NCBI RefSeq assembly: GCF_907163085.1
Contig: NZ_CAJQTX010000009.1
Coordinates: 558,001 to 622,000 of the forward strand
Direction: 5' to 3'
From: Candidatus Accumulibacter sp. ACC003
Lineage (GTDB): Bacteria; Pseudomonadota; Gammaproteobacteria; Burkholderiales; Rhodocyclaceae
Length of the DNA: 64,000 nt
The notes beneath the pieces are model-generated. The model was not told the origin of the DNA, ran no database searches, and saw only the letters and a program-made list of their open reading frames with translations. Position 1 is the first letter of the stretch. The number at the start of each line of letters is the position of its first letter. Position numbers and translations under genes: made by a program. Positions 54,615-64,000 of the stretch are shown here, one piece after another.

Positions 54615-54973
54615 TGATGGCCTACCCGCCAGCCGCGCCGCGTGAGGGCGAGTTGTTATTTTGCTTGCGCTTTTGCCATCGTTATCTTGATGGTATAGGG
54701 ATCGAATCTTATCCCTGTAATGCCCTCCCTACAAGCGAAGATGGCGCTCGGGCCTGGTTATCGCTAGCCGTTCAGCCATCACCGCCAGCGGCTACCTCAT
54801 TGCCCCTATATCGGTTCAGTATCACCAGGTTGTTGTGGGCCTAGATGATGCTCTCTTCATCATTACCAAGCCGCTTTCGGCCAACCGTGCCGGCCCCGGC
54901 ACCTGTATCTCGCCAGCCGCCGCCTGGTGATCAGCGGCCTGGCGGTTGCCAGCCGATCGACAAGGCGAATAAG
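54615..54973. other. BREX promoter region / dciA upstream region
   Basis: About 360 bp between divergent brxF and dciA. The part next to brxF is AT-rich. Two inverted repeats of identical geometry (5-bp arms, 8-bp spacer) lie 4 bp apart: CCATC-N8-GATGG (54676-54693) and GGGAT-N8-ATCCC (54698-54715). On the minus strand a weak promoter (TTACAG, 17 bp, TATACC) would place the second repeat exactly in its spacer. No regulator gene such as brxR is present here. The frame open from 54845 upstream of dciA is probably non-coding. Confidence 0.5.
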
Positions 54974-55447
54974 ATGCGTCGATTGATTATCCATAAACCT
55001 CTGAGGCGCGCGATGGCCGACTCGCTCGGGAACTATCTGGAAGCAGCCGACGATAGCAGCAAGCTGCTGGTGCACGCGCGCCTGCTGGGCAGGGTCGCCG
55101 AGATCTACCAGCAGATCGCGCCGCCCCATCTTGGCCAGGCGAGCACCCTGGCCAATTTCAAGTCGGGGATCATGGTGGTCCATGCCAGCAGTGGCGCGGT
55201 CGCCACCAAACTGCGCCAGATGACGCCGAGGCTGGTCGACGAAATGTTGCAACGGGGGATCGAGTGTCGGGGGCTTGAGGTGAAGGTGCGCGCGCTGGAC
55301 GCTCGTCCGGCGCCCCGGCTTGCCGCCCAGAAGCCGCTCAGCGTCAGGACCAGTCAGGCCCTGAGCGCGCTGAGCGAGTCGCTACCGGTGTCACCCTTGC
55401 GTGGCGCGCTCGAGAAGCTGCTGGCGCGCGCGCCTAGAGAGGAATGA
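54974..55447 (+). CDS. dciA: DciA-like DUF721 protein (replicative helicase loader)
   Basis: A 157-residue DUF721 protein. DciA is the ancestral loader/operator of the replicative helicase DnaB in bacteria lacking DnaC. Family features are the N-terminal KPLRRAMADSLG helix, the KH-like middle with SGIMVVHASSGAVATKLRQM, and a low-complexity C terminus. The start at 54974 is chosen (MRRLIIHKPL); 54845 gives a Pro-rich leader not expected in the family. It faces the lpxC block convergently, overlapping the small membrane-protein gene by 14 bp. Confidence 0.78.
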   Translation: MRRLIIHKPLRRAMADSLGNYLEAADDSSKLLVHARLLGRVAEIYQQIAPPHLGQASTLANFKSGIMVVHASSGAVATKLRQMTPRLVDEMLQRGIECRGLEVKVRALDARPAPRLAAQKPLSVRTSQALSALSESLPVSPLRGALEKLLARAPREE

Positions 55448-55622
55448 CCGCCACCCGCTCGACGATCAGCAGCGCGAAGATCAATAGCGCGACGATCAAC
55501 GAATAGCGAAAGACTCGCCAGGCGAAGTAGAGGTAGCGCGCGTCTTTGGTAAACAGAAAGATGAGCACGCCGGCGGCAACGGTGATTACCGTCAATACCG
55601 CCAGCAGGCGCATCAGCCACAT
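55434..55622 (-). CDS. small two-helix membrane protein
   Basis: A 62-residue protein made of two hydrophobic segments (LLAVLTVITVAAGVLIFLF and YSLIVALLIFALLIVERVAV) joined by a short basic/aromatic loop. It starts 4 bp after the lpxC stop, so it is the last gene of the cell-wall run. I do not recognise a named family. Its compact hydrophobic composition and spacing support a real gene. Confidence 0.65.
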   Translation of the reverse strand: MWLMRLLAVLTVITVAAGVLIFLFTKDARYLYFAWRVFRYSLIVALLIFALLIVERVAVIPL

Positions 55623-55626
55623 CGGA

Positions 55627-56553
55627 TCAGACCGCCGGCAGGGTCAACCAATGCGCCAGCGACTGCGGAGCGAGGTCGCGGTTTTCGAAGCTGACGTATT
55701 CCCAGGCGTCGGGAGTCGCCAGCAACTCGCGGGCCAGCGCGTTGTTCAGTGCGTGCCCCGACTTGTGCGCGACAAACGAAGCCAGCAAGGGGTTTCCGAG
55801 CAGATAGAGGTCACCGATGGCGTCGAGCACCTTGTGCTTGACAAACTCGTCGCTGTAGCGCAGACCCTCGGCATTGAGCACCCGGTACTCGTCGAGGACC
55901 ACCGCGTTGTCGAGGCCGCCGCCTTGTGCGAGACCGTTCTCGCGCAGCCATTCGACTTCATGCATGAAACCGAAGGTGCGCGCCCGCGCTACTTCGCGGA
56001 CGTACGAGTTGTCGGCAAAATCGATGACCACCGACTGGCCCGTGCGATCGATCGCCGGATGATTGAAGCCGATCGAAAACGACAGCCGATAGCCGTCGTA
56101 AGGCTCGAAACGCGCCCACTTGTCGCCGGCCTGGTCGGTTTCGCGGACCTCGATCGGTCGTTTCACGCGGATGAACTTCTTGGCCACGGGCTGTTCCTCG
56201 ATCCCGGCCGACTGGATCAGGAAGACGAACGGTGACGCCGAGCCGTCGAGGATCGGTAGTTCGGCCGCATCCAGATCGACGAAGGCGTTGTCGATGCCGA
56301 GGCCGGCAAAAGCCGACATCAGGTGTTCGATGGTGCCGACCTTGACGCCGTCGCGCTCCAGACACGAGCACATCCGCGTATCGCCGATCAGCAGCGCCGA
56401 AGCCGGCAGGTCGACCACCGGCTCGAGATCGATGCGGCGAAAGACGATTCCGGTAGCGGGCGCAGCCGGGCGCAGGCAGATGTTCACCTTGACGCCGGAG
56501 TGCAGACCGACGCCGGCGGCGCGGATCACTGACTTGAGAGTTCGTTGCTTCAA
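55627..56553 (-). CDS. lpxC: UDP-3-O-acyl-N-acetylglucosamine deacetylase
   Basis: Carries out the committed step of lipid A synthesis with a zinc hydrolase. The 308-residue protein shows the zinc ligands H77 in [10 protein letters not shown] and the HKVLDAIGD pair, and the N-terminal [16 protein letters not shown]. It follows ftsZ by 96 bp, the usual ftsA-ftsZ-lpxC order, and LpxC level is normally set by proteolysis. Confidence 0.95.
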   Translation of the reverse strand: MKQRTLKSVIRAAGVGLHSGVKVNICLRPAAPATGIVFRRIDLEPVVDLPASALLIGDTRMCSCLERDGVKVGTIEHLMSAFAGLGIDNAFVDLDAAELPILDGSASPFVFLIQSAGIEEQPVAKKFIRVKRPIEVRETDQAGDKWARFEPYDGYRLSFSIGFNHPAIDRTGQSVVIDFADNSYVREVARARTFGFMHEVEWLRENGLAQGGGLDNAVVLDEYRVLNAEGLRYSDEFVKHKVLDAIGDLYLLGNPLLASFVAHKSGHALNNALARELLATPDAWEYVSFENRDLAPQSLAHWLTLPAV

Positions 56554-56649
56554 TATGTTCTTGACAGACGGTGGAACCGGTGAATTCTAGCACAGCCAGC
56601 GCTGTCCCGGAACTCACCGGCGCCGCAGAGGAGGTGCAGCCAGGCGCGC

Positions 56650-57831
56650 TCAGTCAGCCTGTTTTCTGAGAAACGCCGGGATATCCCAGCGATCGACACC
56701 GCTGTTGGCCAGCGCTTCGACGGTCGCGCTGCGGCCCTTGCGGAAGACCGCTGGCGTCTGGTCGAGGCTCGAGTAATCGATCCCCTGGTGGCCGCTGCTG
56801 GCGTAGCGACCGTCGGTGCCGGTGGCCTGCGTCAGCGAGCTGTTGATCACTTCGAAGCTCTGTCTCTTGGCCTGCGCCTGACCGAGGCCGGTAGCAACGA
56901 CCGTGACGCGAATCTCGTCGCCAATGCTTTCGTCGTAGACCGCGCCGAAAATGATGTGTGCGTCGTCGGCGGCAAAAGCGCGGACGGTGTTCATCACCTC
57001 GTTCACTTCCTTCATCTTCAAGGAGCGCGTGGCGGTGATATTGACCAGGACGCCCTTGGCACCCGACAGGTTAACGCCCTCCAGCAGCGGCGACGCGACG
57101 GCTCTCTCGGCGGCAATCCGCGCGCGGTCGACGCCGGCAGCGTTGGCCGTGCCCATCATCGCCATCCCCATCTCGCCCATCACCGTTCGCACGTCCTCGA
57201 AGTCGACGTTGACCAGGCCGGGAAAGTTGATGATTTCGGCAATACCGCCCACCGCATTGCGCAGGACGTTATCGGCGGCCTTGAAGGCATCGTCCATCGA
57301 TACGTCATCGCCAAGGACGTCCATCAAGCGGTCATTGAGGATGACAATCAGCGAATCGACATTCTTTTGCAGCTCGGCGATACCCGCCTCGGCAATTTTC
57401 AGGCGCTTGCCCTCAAAGCCAAAGGGCTTGGTGACGACGGCGACGGTCAGCACGCCGAGCTCGCGCGCCACCTCGGCGACGATCGGCGCAGCACCGGTGC
57501 CGGTTCCGCCGCCCATACCCGCGGTGATGAACACCATGTGGGCGCCGGCCAACGATTGGGCAATCGTCTCGCGCTCCTCTTCGGCGGCGCTACGCCCGGC
57601 CTCCGGTTTGGCGCCGGCGCCGAGGCCGCTCTTGCCAAGCTGCAGCTTCTGGACTGCAACGCTGCGGTTGAGTGCCTGCGAGTCGGTATTGGCGGCGATG
57701 AAGTCAACGCCATTGACGCCCTCGCGGATCATGTGATCGACGGCGTTGCCACCGGCGCCACCGATGCCGATCACCTTGATGACGGTATCGCGCTCGCCGC
57801 CACTTTCTTCTCTATCGATTATTTCAAACAT
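56650..57831 (-). CDS. ftsZ: cell division protein FtsZ
   Basis: Tubulin-like GTPase that forms the division ring. It has 393 residues, with the GTP-binding tubulin signature GGGTGTG (107-113), T7-loop NVDFEDVRTVM and the C-terminal FtsA/ZipA-binding peptide WDIPAFLRKQAD. The start MFEIIDREES at 57831 is standard; the frame reaching 57867 is not needed. It lies 64 bp downstream of ftsA. Confidence 0.97.
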   Translation of the reverse strand: MFEIIDREESGGERDTVIKVIGIGGAGGNAVDHMIREGVNGVDFIAANTDSQALNRSVAVQKLQLGKSGLGAGAKPEAGRSAAEEERETIAQSLAGAHMVFITAGMGGGTGTGAAPIVAEVARELGVLTVAVVTKPFGFEGKRLKIAEAGIAELQKNVDSLIVILNDRLMDVLGDDVSMDDAFKAADNVLRNAVGGIAEIINFPGLVNVDFEDVRTVMGEMGMAMMGTANAAGVDRARIAAERAVASPLLEGVNLSGAKGVLVNITATRSLKMKEVNEVMNTVRAFAADDAHIIFGAVYDESIGDEIRVTVVATGLGQAQAKRQSFEVINSSLTQATGTDGRYASSGHQGIDYSSLDQTPAVFRKGRSATVEALANSGVDRWDIPAFLRKQAD

Positions 57832-57895
57832 TGTCGTCTCCTCTGCAAAAAGCCTGCTAACTGCCAAAAATTGATAACTGCTACCCTGCGTGCGA

Positions 57896-59125
57896 TCAGA
57901 AGTTCTTGCCGAACCAGGACTTCATTCGCCCGAATACCTGCTTGACGTCTCTTGTTTCTCGTACTTTCAAGCCACGCTTGCGTTGCGTCTGCGCTTCGAG
58001 CAGCAGACCACAAGCGGTAGCGAAGCGGGGGCTCTGCACGACGTCGGCGAGAGCACCCTGATACTTGGGTATGCCGAGGCGCACCGGCATGTGGAAAATC
58101 TCTTCACCGAGTTCGATCATCCCCGGCATCACCGACGCGCCGCCGGTCAGGACGATTCCCGAAGACAGGACGTCCTCGAAACCCGAGCGCCGCAGCTCGG
58201 CCTGAATCAGTTCGAACAGCTCCTCGACGCGCGGCTGGATGACGTCGGCCAGCGCCCGCCGGGACAACTTGCGCGAAGGGCGGTCGTCGACGCCGATGAC
58301 GTCGATGGTGTCTTCCGGGTCGGCCAGATCGGCCAGCGCGCAGCCGTAGCGGCGCTTGATGTCTTCCGCCTCGCGGGTGGGCGTCCGCAGGGCCATGGCG
58401 ATATCGTTGGTCACCTGATCGCCGGCAATCGGGATGACCGAGGTATGACGGATCGCGCCTTGCGTCCAGACGGCCAGATCGGTGGTGCCACCGCCAATGT
58501 CGATCAGGCAGATGCCGAGGTCTTTTTCATCCTCGGAGAGCACCGCGCAGCTCGAGGCGAGCGGCTGCAGAACCAGGTCGTTGACCTCCAGACCACAGCG
58601 CCGCACGCACTTGACGATGTTCTGCGCGGCGGAAACCGCGCCGGTGACGATATGCACCTTGACTTCGAGGCGGAAACCGCTCATGCCGATCGGCTCGCGG
58701 ATGCCGTCCTGGTCGTCGATGATGAACTCCTGCGTGAGGATGTGCAGGATTTCCTGATCGGCCGGGATCGGCATCGCGCGCGCCGTTTCAATGACCCTTT
58801 CGACGTCCATCGTGGTCACCTCGCGGTCCTTGATGGCGACCATGCCGTTTGAGTTGAAGCTCCTGATGTGGCTGCCAGCGATACCCGTGTAGACGTCGCG
58901 AACCTTGCAGTCGGCCATCAGTTCAACCTCCTGCAGGACGCGCGAAATCGTCGCCACGGTCTCTTCGATGTTGACCACCACGCCCTTCTTGAGCCCTCTC
59001 GATTCCTGCGAGCCCATGCCGATCACGTTTACCCGACCTTCGGGCGTGAGTTCAGCCACCAGCGCGACAATCTTCGACGTACCGATATCGAGTCCGACGA
59101 TCAGATCCTTGCTATCCCTGCTCAT
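57896..59125 (-). CDS. ftsA: cell division protein FtsA
   Basis: Actin-like ATPase that tethers FtsZ to the membrane. The 409 residues contain the phosphate-binding GLDIGTSK, the SHI domain, the IDIGGGTTDLAV phosphate 2 motif and TGGASVMPGM. The C-terminal amphipathic helix (FGRMKSWFGKNF) is the membrane anchor. It starts in a 4-bp overlap with ftsQ. Confidence 0.97.
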   Translation of the reverse strand: MSRDSKDLIVGLDIGTSKIVALVAELTPEGRVNVIGMGSQESRGLKKGVVVNIEETVATISRVLQEVELMADCKVRDVYTGIAGSHIRSFNSNGMVAIKDREVTTMDVERVIETARAMPIPADQEILHILTQEFIIDDQDGIREPIGMSGFRLEVKVHIVTGAVSAAQNIVKCVRRCGLEVNDLVLQPLASSCAVLSEDEKDLGICLIDIGGGTTDLAVWTQGAIRHTSVIPIAGDQVTNDIAMALRTPTREAEDIKRRYGCALADLADPEDTIDVIGVDDRPSRKLSRRALADVIQPRVEELFELIQAELRRSGFEDVLSSGIVLTGGASVMPGMIELGEEIFHMPVRLGIPKYQGALADVVQSPRFATACGLLLEAQTQRKRGLKVRETRDVKQVFGRMKSWFGKNF

Positions 59126-59874
59126 TTCTTTCCTTTGCGTTCTTGACCCACGCTTGCCGCAAAGCGCAGTGCGAAGCCGTTGGGATACCGCATATCCACC
59201 GCCAGCGGCCGGCCATGGCGGGTATCCGACAGCGTCGGGTAGTAGTCGACGAAACGTTGCAGGCGGACGCGGATCGGCGCCTTGGCCTGTTCCCGCCCGA
59301 GTTCAACCAACATCCCATCCTCCAGTTCGAGCGCCCACGCCAGACGCGGCGACAGCGTCACCTGTGCCAGCGGCTGCTCGATGGGTTTCAAGAGCTGCAC
59401 AAACTCCTGGTGACGACGCAATACTTCGGCCGCCGACCCAACCGGGCCGCTGAGCCGCGGCAGCTGCCGGTCTCCGGACAAGGAGGCCGCGAAGACCTCG
59501 CCGAAGGTATTGACCAGTTCGCCGTTGCCCTCGCCCCAATGCGCCACGGCCTGTTGCTCCTCGATGCGCACGCCGATCCGCGCCGGCCATTCCCGCCACA
59601 GCTCGGCGTGGCGTACCCAGGGCAGGCTCTCGAGTGACTGACGCAAGGCTTCGAGATTGACGGTGAAGAAGCTGCTGCGCAGCAGTTCGCTGAGCGCTTG
59701 CTCCAGCTCGAGACGCTGCACTTCTCGCAACTCGTGTTTTACCCGCACCTCCTGGTGCGGCAAGACGTGCAGGCGCGACGCGCCCCAGATCACCGCGGCG
59801 GCCAGCAGCGTCGCCCCTGCGGCCAGATACAGCAGGTCGGCAAGCGCCGTCATCAAGTGCGGTTTGTGCCACAT
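59122..59874 (-). CDS. ftsQ: cell division protein FtsQ
   Basis: A bitopic divisome protein. The 250-residue protein has one N-terminal membrane helix (LLYLAAGATLLAAAVIWGA, about 13-31), a POTRA domain (about 40-110) and the FtsQ beta domain. The cytoplasmic tail is short. It lies 3 bp after ddl and overlaps ftsA. Confidence 0.92.
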   Translation of the reverse strand: MWHKPHLMTALADLLYLAAGATLLAAAVIWGASRLHVLPHQEVRVKHELREVQRLELEQALSELLRSSFFTVNLEALRQSLESLPWVRHAELWREWPARIGVRIEEQQAVAHWGEGNGELVNTFGEVFAASLSGDRQLPRLSGPVGSAAEVLRRHQEFVQLLKPIEQPLAQVTLSPRLAWALELEDGMLVELGREQAKAPIRVRLQRFVDYYPTLSDTRHGRPLAVDMRYPNGFALRFAASVGQERKGKK

Positions 59875-59877
59875 CGC

Positions 59878-60813
59878 TCATCCCAGGGTGGCAAGTGCAA
59901 GGACACGAACGACCAGTTCGTCGTAGGTGATGCCCGCCGCTCGCGCCGCCATCGGCACCAACGAGTGGTCGGTCATCCCGGGCGAGGTATTGACCTCGAG
60001 GAAGTAGGCCTGGACGCTGCCATCGGCGCGGGTCTGATCCATCAGAAAGTCGACGCGACCCCAGCCACGGCCGCCAAGAACGCGAAACGCCGCGAGAGCC
60101 TGCTCGCGAAGCTCGCGTTCACGGCTTTCCGGCAGACCGCAAGGGCAACGGTAGACGGTATCGTCACGCAGGTATTTGGCTTCGTAATCATAAAATTCGG
60201 TGCTCGGTTCGATCTTGACGATCGGCAAGGCCTGGTCGCCGAGAATGGCAACCGTGTATTCTCCACCAAGAATGGCGCGTTCGGCGATCACCAGCGAATC
60301 GTATTTGCCGGCGACAGCGTACGCGGCGGCCAGCTCGCCGGCGCGGCAGACCTTGCTGATGCCGATCGACGAGCCTTCGTTGGCCGGTTTGACGAACATC
60401 GGCAGACCGAGCTCGGCTTCGACGGCGGCCAGGTCACTATCGGCGTTGAGTAGCACGGATTGCGGAATCGGCAGGCCCGCGGCGCGCCAGAGCATCTTGC
60501 TGCGCCACTTGTCCATGCCCACCGCCGACGCCATCACACCGCTGCCGGTATAGGGAATAGCCATCAGTTCCAGGCAACCCTGGATCGTCCCGTCTTCGCC
60601 GTAGCGCCCGTGCAGGGCAATGAAGGCGCGATCGAAGGCAGCCAGATCGTCGAGTTTGCGCAGCGCCGGGTCAAAGGCATGCGCATCGACACCCTGCCGG
60701 CACAGCGCCGCGAGAACCCGCGAACCGCTATTCAGCGAGACCTCGCGTTCCGCCGAGCGACCGCCGAAAAGGACCGCGACCTTGCCGAAATCATGAACGT
60801 TCAAGGTATTCAT
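59878..60813 (-). CDS. ddl: D-alanine--D-alanine ligase
   Basis: Makes D-Ala-D-Ala for peptidoglycan. The 311-residue ATP-grasp enzyme has [17 protein letters not shown] at the N terminus, ATP/Mg motif [17 protein letters not shown] near the end, and an [10 protein letters not shown] loop. It begins 1 bp after the murC stop region; murB, which often lies between murC and ddl, is absent. Confidence 0.95.
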   Translation of the reverse strand: MNTLNVHDFGKVAVLFGGRSAEREVSLNSGSRVLAALCRQGVDAHAFDPALRKLDDLAAFDRAFIALHGRYGEDGTIQGCLELMAIPYTGSGVMASAVGMDKWRSKMLWRAAGLPIPQSVLLNADSDLAAVEAELGLPMFVKPANEGSSIGISKVCRAGELAAAYAVAGKYDSLVIAERAILGGEYTVAILGDQALPIVKIEPSTEFYDYEAKYLRDDTVYRCPCGLPESRERELREQALAAFRVLGGRGWGRVDFLMDQTRADGSVQAYFLEVNTSPGMTDHSLVPMAARAAGITYDELVVRVLALATLG

Positions 60814-60814
60814 C

Positions 60815-62203
60815 CTAGCCAGCCACCAACTTGCCGGCGAGCGAGCCGATCGAGCCGGCGCCCATGGTCATCACCACGTCGCCATCACGCACCATGTCGC
60901 GAATCGCTTGTGGCAGATCGCCGACGTTCTCGACAAACAGCGGTTCGACCTTGCCGGCGACGCGCAGGGCTCGCGCCAGCGCACGCCCGTCGGCGGCGAC
61001 GATGGCCTGTTCGCCAGCCGCGTAGACTTCGGCCAGAACCAGTGCGTCAACAGTGCTCAGGACGCTGACGAAATCCTCGAAGCAGTCGCGCGTACGGGTG
61101 TAGCGGTGCGGCTGAAAGGCGAGCAAGAGACGACGGCCGGGAAAGGCGCCGCGGGCGGCGGCAATCGTCGCGCGCATCTCGACCGGATGGTGGCCATAGT
61201 CGTCGACGACGCTGAAGGACGTGCCGTTGGCCAGATGGACGTCCGCGTAGCGCTGGAAGCGCCGACCGACGCCCTTGAAATCGGTCAGCGCCTTGACGAT
61301 CGCCGTGTCGGCAACGCCCAACTCGCTGGCCACGGCGATCGCTGCCAGGGCGTTCAGGATGTTATGTCGTCCGGGCAGGTTGAGGGTCACCGGCAGGCGG
61401 CTGATGGTGCCGTTGACGCGCACGCAATCGAAGCGCATCTGACCTTCGTCAGCGCAGATATTCTCGGCATAGACGTTGGCCGAAGCGTCCAGGCCGTAGG
61501 TGACGATTTGCTTGCTGACCTGCGGCATGATTTCGCGGACGTTGGCGTCGTCGGCGCAGAGCACCGCCACACCGTAAAACGGCAGGCGCTGCAGGAAATC
61601 GACGAAGGCCTGCTTCAGCCGGCTGAAATCGTGGCCGTAAGTCTCCATGTGATCGGCATCGATGTTGGTGACGATCGAGATCACCGGCGAAAGAAACAGG
61701 AACGAGGCGTCGGACTCGTCGGCTTCGGCCACCAGAAAGTCGCCCGAACCGAGCCGGGCGTTGGCGCCGGCCGCGTTGAGCAGGCCGCCGATGACGAAAG
61801 TCGGGTCCATCCCACCCTCGGCAAGAATCGAAGCGGCGAGGCTGGTGGTGGTGGTCTTGCCGTGCGTTCCGGCGACGGCGATCCCCTGTTTGAGGCGCAT
61901 CAATTCAGCCAGCATCTGTGCGCGCGGCACCACCGGCAGATTGCACTGCCGGGCCGCGACGACCTCGGGGTTGTCGGCCTTGACCGCCGACGAGACCACT
62001 ACCGCGTCGGCACCATTGACGTTTTCGGCGGCGTGCCCGACGACGGTACGCACGCCGATACTCGCCAGACGCCGGGTGGTCGCGTTGTCAGCGAGATCCG
62101 AGCCACTGACCGCGAAGCCCAGATTGGCCAGAACCTCGGCAATGCCGCTCATCCCGGCGCCGCCGATACCGACGAAATGAATTCTCTTTACTTTGTGTTT
62201 CAC
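60815..62203 (-). CDS. murC: UDP-N-acetylmuramate--L-alanine ligase
   Basis: Adds L-Ala to UDP-MurNAc. It has 462 residues with the UDP-binding [17 protein letters not shown], the ATP site [11 protein letters not shown] and the C-terminal [13 protein letters not shown]. The start is GTG at 62203, which overlaps the murG stop (GTGA) and has GAGG upstream; no ATG gives a family-like N terminus. Confidence 0.95.
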   Translation of the reverse strand: MKHKVKRIHFVGIGGAGMSGIAEVLANLGFAVSGSDLADNATTRRLASIGVRTVVGHAAENVNGADAVVVSSAVKADNPEVVAARQCNLPVVPRAQMLAELMRLKQGIAVAGTHGKTTTTSLAASILAEGGMDPTFVIGGLLNAAGANARLGSGDFLVAEADESDASFLFLSPVISIVTNIDADHMETYGHDFSRLKQAFVDFLQRLPFYGVAVLCADDANVREIMPQVSKQIVTYGLDASANVYAENICADEGQMRFDCVRVNGTISRLPVTLNLPGRHNILNALAAIAVASELGVADTAIVKALTDFKGVGRRFQRYADVHLANGTSFSVVDDYGHHPVEMRATIAAARGAFPGRRLLLAFQPHRYTRTRDCFEDFVSVLSTVDALVLAEVYAAGEQAIVAADGRALARALRVAGKVEPLFVENVGDLPQAIRDMVRDGDVVMTMGAGSIGSLAGKLVAG

Positions 62204-63270
62204 TTGACCAGTTCCTCGCACATCCGTGCCACGTCTGCCGTCGCTGCCGGCTTGGCCAGCGCGCGTGCGCACTCGGCCATGGCCAGCAATTGGCTGCGCG
62301 GGTAATCGCGCAGCCGGCTGATTGCCGCGGGCGTCATCTGCGGCTGTGGCAGCAGAGTCGCCGCGCCGGCCGCCGCCAGGAATCTGGCGTTGCTCGTCTG
62401 ATGATCGTCAACCGCGTAAGGGAAGGGAACCAGGACGCTCGCTACGCCAGTCGCCGCCAGCTCGGCAACGGTCAGCGCGCCGGCCCGGCAGAGCACCAGG
62501 TCGGCCCACTCGTAGGCCGCCGCCATGTCGTCGATGAAAGCGACGCACTGCGCCTGTACGCCGGCCACCTGATAGTTCTCGCGCAGTTGCGCAAGGTGCT
62601 TCTCGCCGGCTTGATGGATGACCTCCGGGCGCTGTGGCGGGTCAATCAGCGCCAGACCCCGGGGGACCGTCTCGTTGAGCGCCGCGGCGCCCAGGCTGCC
62701 GCCAAGAACCAGCAAACGCAGCACTGGCTGGCGACCGGCGAGGCGTTCGGCGGGTGGCGCCACGCGGCTCATCTCGGGCCGCAAGGGATTGCCCACCCAG
62801 ACGCCTTTCGGCAGCACGTCGGGGAAGCCACAGGCGACCCGGTCGGCGAAGCGAGCGAGTAGGCGGTTGGCCAGACCGGCCACCGAATTCTGCTCATGAA
62901 TGATCAGCGGGTAGCGCAACAAGGCGGCGACGAGGCCACCCGGAAAGCTGATATAGCCGCCCATGCCGAGAACGACGTCGGGTCGAACGCGGCGAATTTC
63001 CCGCCGCGCCTGCCAGCACGCCGAGAGCAGATGGAAGGGAAGCTGTAGCTTGCGGAGCAGGCCCTTGCCACGTAACGCAGCAAAGCGCACCCACGCCATT
63101 TCGTAGCCGCGCTCGGGAACCAGCCTGGCTTCCATGCTACCAGGCGCACCCATCCACACCACGTTCCAGTTGCGGCTACGCAGCAGGTCGGCGACCGCCA
63201 GGCCCGGGAAAACGTGCCCACCGGTGCCGCCAGCCATCACCAGCAGCGTCTTGCCGAGCGGCGCACTCAT
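62200..63270 (-). CDS. murG: UDP-GlcNAc--undecaprenyl-PP-MurNAc-pentapeptide GlcNAc transferase
   Basis: Makes lipid II on the inner face of the membrane. The 356-residue GT-B enzyme has the N-terminal [16 protein letters not shown] loop, [24 protein letters not shown] and the UDP-binding [12 protein letters not shown]. The start at 63270 overlaps the ftsW stop as ATGA. Confidence 0.95.
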   Translation of the reverse strand: MSAPLGKTLLVMAGGTGGHVFPGLAVADLLRSRNWNVVWMGAPGSMEARLVPERGYEMAWVRFAALRGKGLLRKLQLPFHLLSACWQARREIRRVRPDVVLGMGGYISFPGGLVAALLRYPLIIHEQNSVAGLANRLLARFADRVACGFPDVLPKGVWVGNPLRPEMSRVAPPAERLAGRQPVLRLLVLGGSLGAAALNETVPRGLALIDPPQRPEVIHQAGEKHLAQLRENYQVAGVQAQCVAFIDDMAAAYEWADLVLCRAGALTVAELAATGVASVLVPFPYAVDDHQTSNARFLAAAGAATLLPQPQMTPAAISRLRDYPRSQLLAMAECARALAKPAATADVARMCEELVK

Positions 63271-64000
63271 ACCTTCGCTCCGCGCATCAACTGGCGATTT
63301 TCCCAGTCGATCCGTAGCAGCACCGCGACGGCAACGCAATTGGCGAGGATCCCCGAGCCGCCGAAGCTCATCAGCGGCAGCGTCAAACCCTTGGTCGGCA
63401 AGAGGCCGCTGTTGACGCCCATGTTGATGAAACTCTGGACGCCCAACCAGACGCCCAGTCCCTGCGCGACCAGCGCCGAATAGAGGCGGTCGAGAGCGAC
63501 CGCCTGGCGACCGATGGCAAAGGCCCGCTGCACCACCAGTCCGAACAGGATGATCACCACCACAACGCCGACGAAACCGAGTTCTTCGGCGATGACGGCC
63601 AGCAAGAAGTCGGTGTGCGCTTCCGGCAGGTAGAACAACTTTTCGACACTGGCACCAAGGCCGACGCCCATCAATTCGCCGCGACCGAAGGCGATCAACG
63701 CGTGTGACAACTGGTAACCGCGTCCGAAGGCGTCCGCCCAGGGGTCCATGAAACCAAAGATGCGATCGCGTCGATAGGGTGACAGGATGATCAGCGCCGC
63801 GAAGGCGGCGACCATGACGATGATCAGCACGACGAACAGGCGCGCCCGCATGCCGCCGAGGAAAAGAATGCTGAAGGCGACCGAGATGATCACCACGAAG
63901 GCACCGAAGTCGGGTTCCTTGAGCAGCAGGAAGCCAACGGCGACCATCGCGCAGGCCATCGGCAGGAAAGCCTTCTTCAGGTCGTGCATGTGCGGCATCT
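63267..64000 (-). CDS. ftsW: lipid II polymerase / division protein FtsW (5' part beyond window)
   Basis: The visible C-terminal part (about 244 residues, continuing past the right edge) is a SEDS-family glycosyltransferase with the signature [46 protein letters not shown] and [18 protein letters not shown]. At least five membrane helices are seen. It is the upstream gene of murG in the standard order. The start lies outside the window, probably 100 or more residues upstream. Confidence 0.93.
   Translation of the reverse strand, partial: MPHMHDLKKAFLPMACAMVAVGFLLLKEPDFGAFVVIISVAFSILFLGGMRARLFVVLIIVMVAAFAALIILSPYRRDRIFGFMDPWADAFGRGYQLSHALIAFGRGELMGVGLGASVEKLFYLPEAHTDFLLAVIAEELGFVGVVVVIILFGLVVQRAFAIGRQAVALDRLYSALVAQGLGVWLGVQSFINMGVNSGLLPTKGLTLPLMSFGGSGILANCVAVAVLLRIDWENRQLMRGAKV

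Noticed and set aside
54845-54973. N-terminal extension of DciA
   Set aside because: Pro/Ser-rich, not expected in DUF721 proteins; the ATG at 54974 gives the family-like start.

Overview
The window is GC-rich, densely packed DNA of a Gram-negative proteobacterium, most likely a betaproteobacterium of the Rhodocyclales / Accumulibacter type. That placement is inferred from gene order (GNAT-dapF-DUF484-xerC, pmbA opposite yjgA, ftsW-murG-murC-ddl-ftsQAZ-lpxC facing dciA), from lipoproteins and LpxC, and from a single-chain IcmF mutase. No rRNA, tRNA, CRISPR array, integrase or transposase was recognised.

Layout. (1) 1-12.8 kb: an M23 peptidase, a CapA-like protein with a small exported partner, an OmpA-domain lipoprotein, a CoA-transferase next to the adenosylcobalamin enzyme IcmF with a divergent AraC-type regulator, an N-acyl amino acid synthase-like protein fused to PilZ, a small unknown protein and a zinc-less MDR oxidoreductase. 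(2) 13-18 kb: xerC, DUF484, dapF, a GNAT enzyme, riboflavin synthase and an AI-2E/PerM-type membrane protein. (3) 18.3-28.3 kb: a membrane-anchored spermidine-synthase-like protein with a Tat/lipoprotein FAD oxidoreductase, a chemoreceptor, and a coupled tetR-adaptor-RND efflux operon. (4) 28.8-32.1 kb: a TRAP transporter whose binding-protein gene converges on the permease genes across a strong bidirectional terminator. (5) 32.4-38.1 kb: pmbA, yjgA (darP), mog, a long protein with a PilZ-like C terminus, thyA and folA. (6) 38.2-54.6 kb: a single minus-strand defence operon. (7) 55-64 kb: dciA, a small membrane protein, lpxC, and the division and cell-wall genes ftsZ, ftsA, ftsQ, ddl, murC, murG and ftsW (cut by the window edge).

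The highlight is region 6. Its backbone, in transcription order brxF-brxC-pglX-brxH-pglZ-brxA, matches a type 3 BREX phage-exclusion system. Two blocks not in the textbook type 3 order are built into it. One is an AlbA_2 (Schlafen-type) protein between brxC and pglX. The other is a translationally coupled pair between pglX and the helicase: an AAA15/ABC-type ATPase followed by a DUF4276 protein with TOPRIM-like acidic motifs. That pair has the same two-part architecture as PARIS (AriA ATPase plus AriB TOPRIM nuclease) but uses a different TOPRIM family. Nearly all genes in the operon touch or overlap by 4 bp. The only sizeable internal gap (104 bp, before the AlbA_2 gene) contains a perfect 14-bp palindrome. 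The working idea is a BREX-3 operon carrying a built-in, possibly abortive second defence layer that could act when BREX is inhibited.

Coordinates of starts were moved downstream of the longest open frame wherever a signal peptide, family N terminus, Shine-Dalgarno sequence or ATGA-type overlap argued for it.
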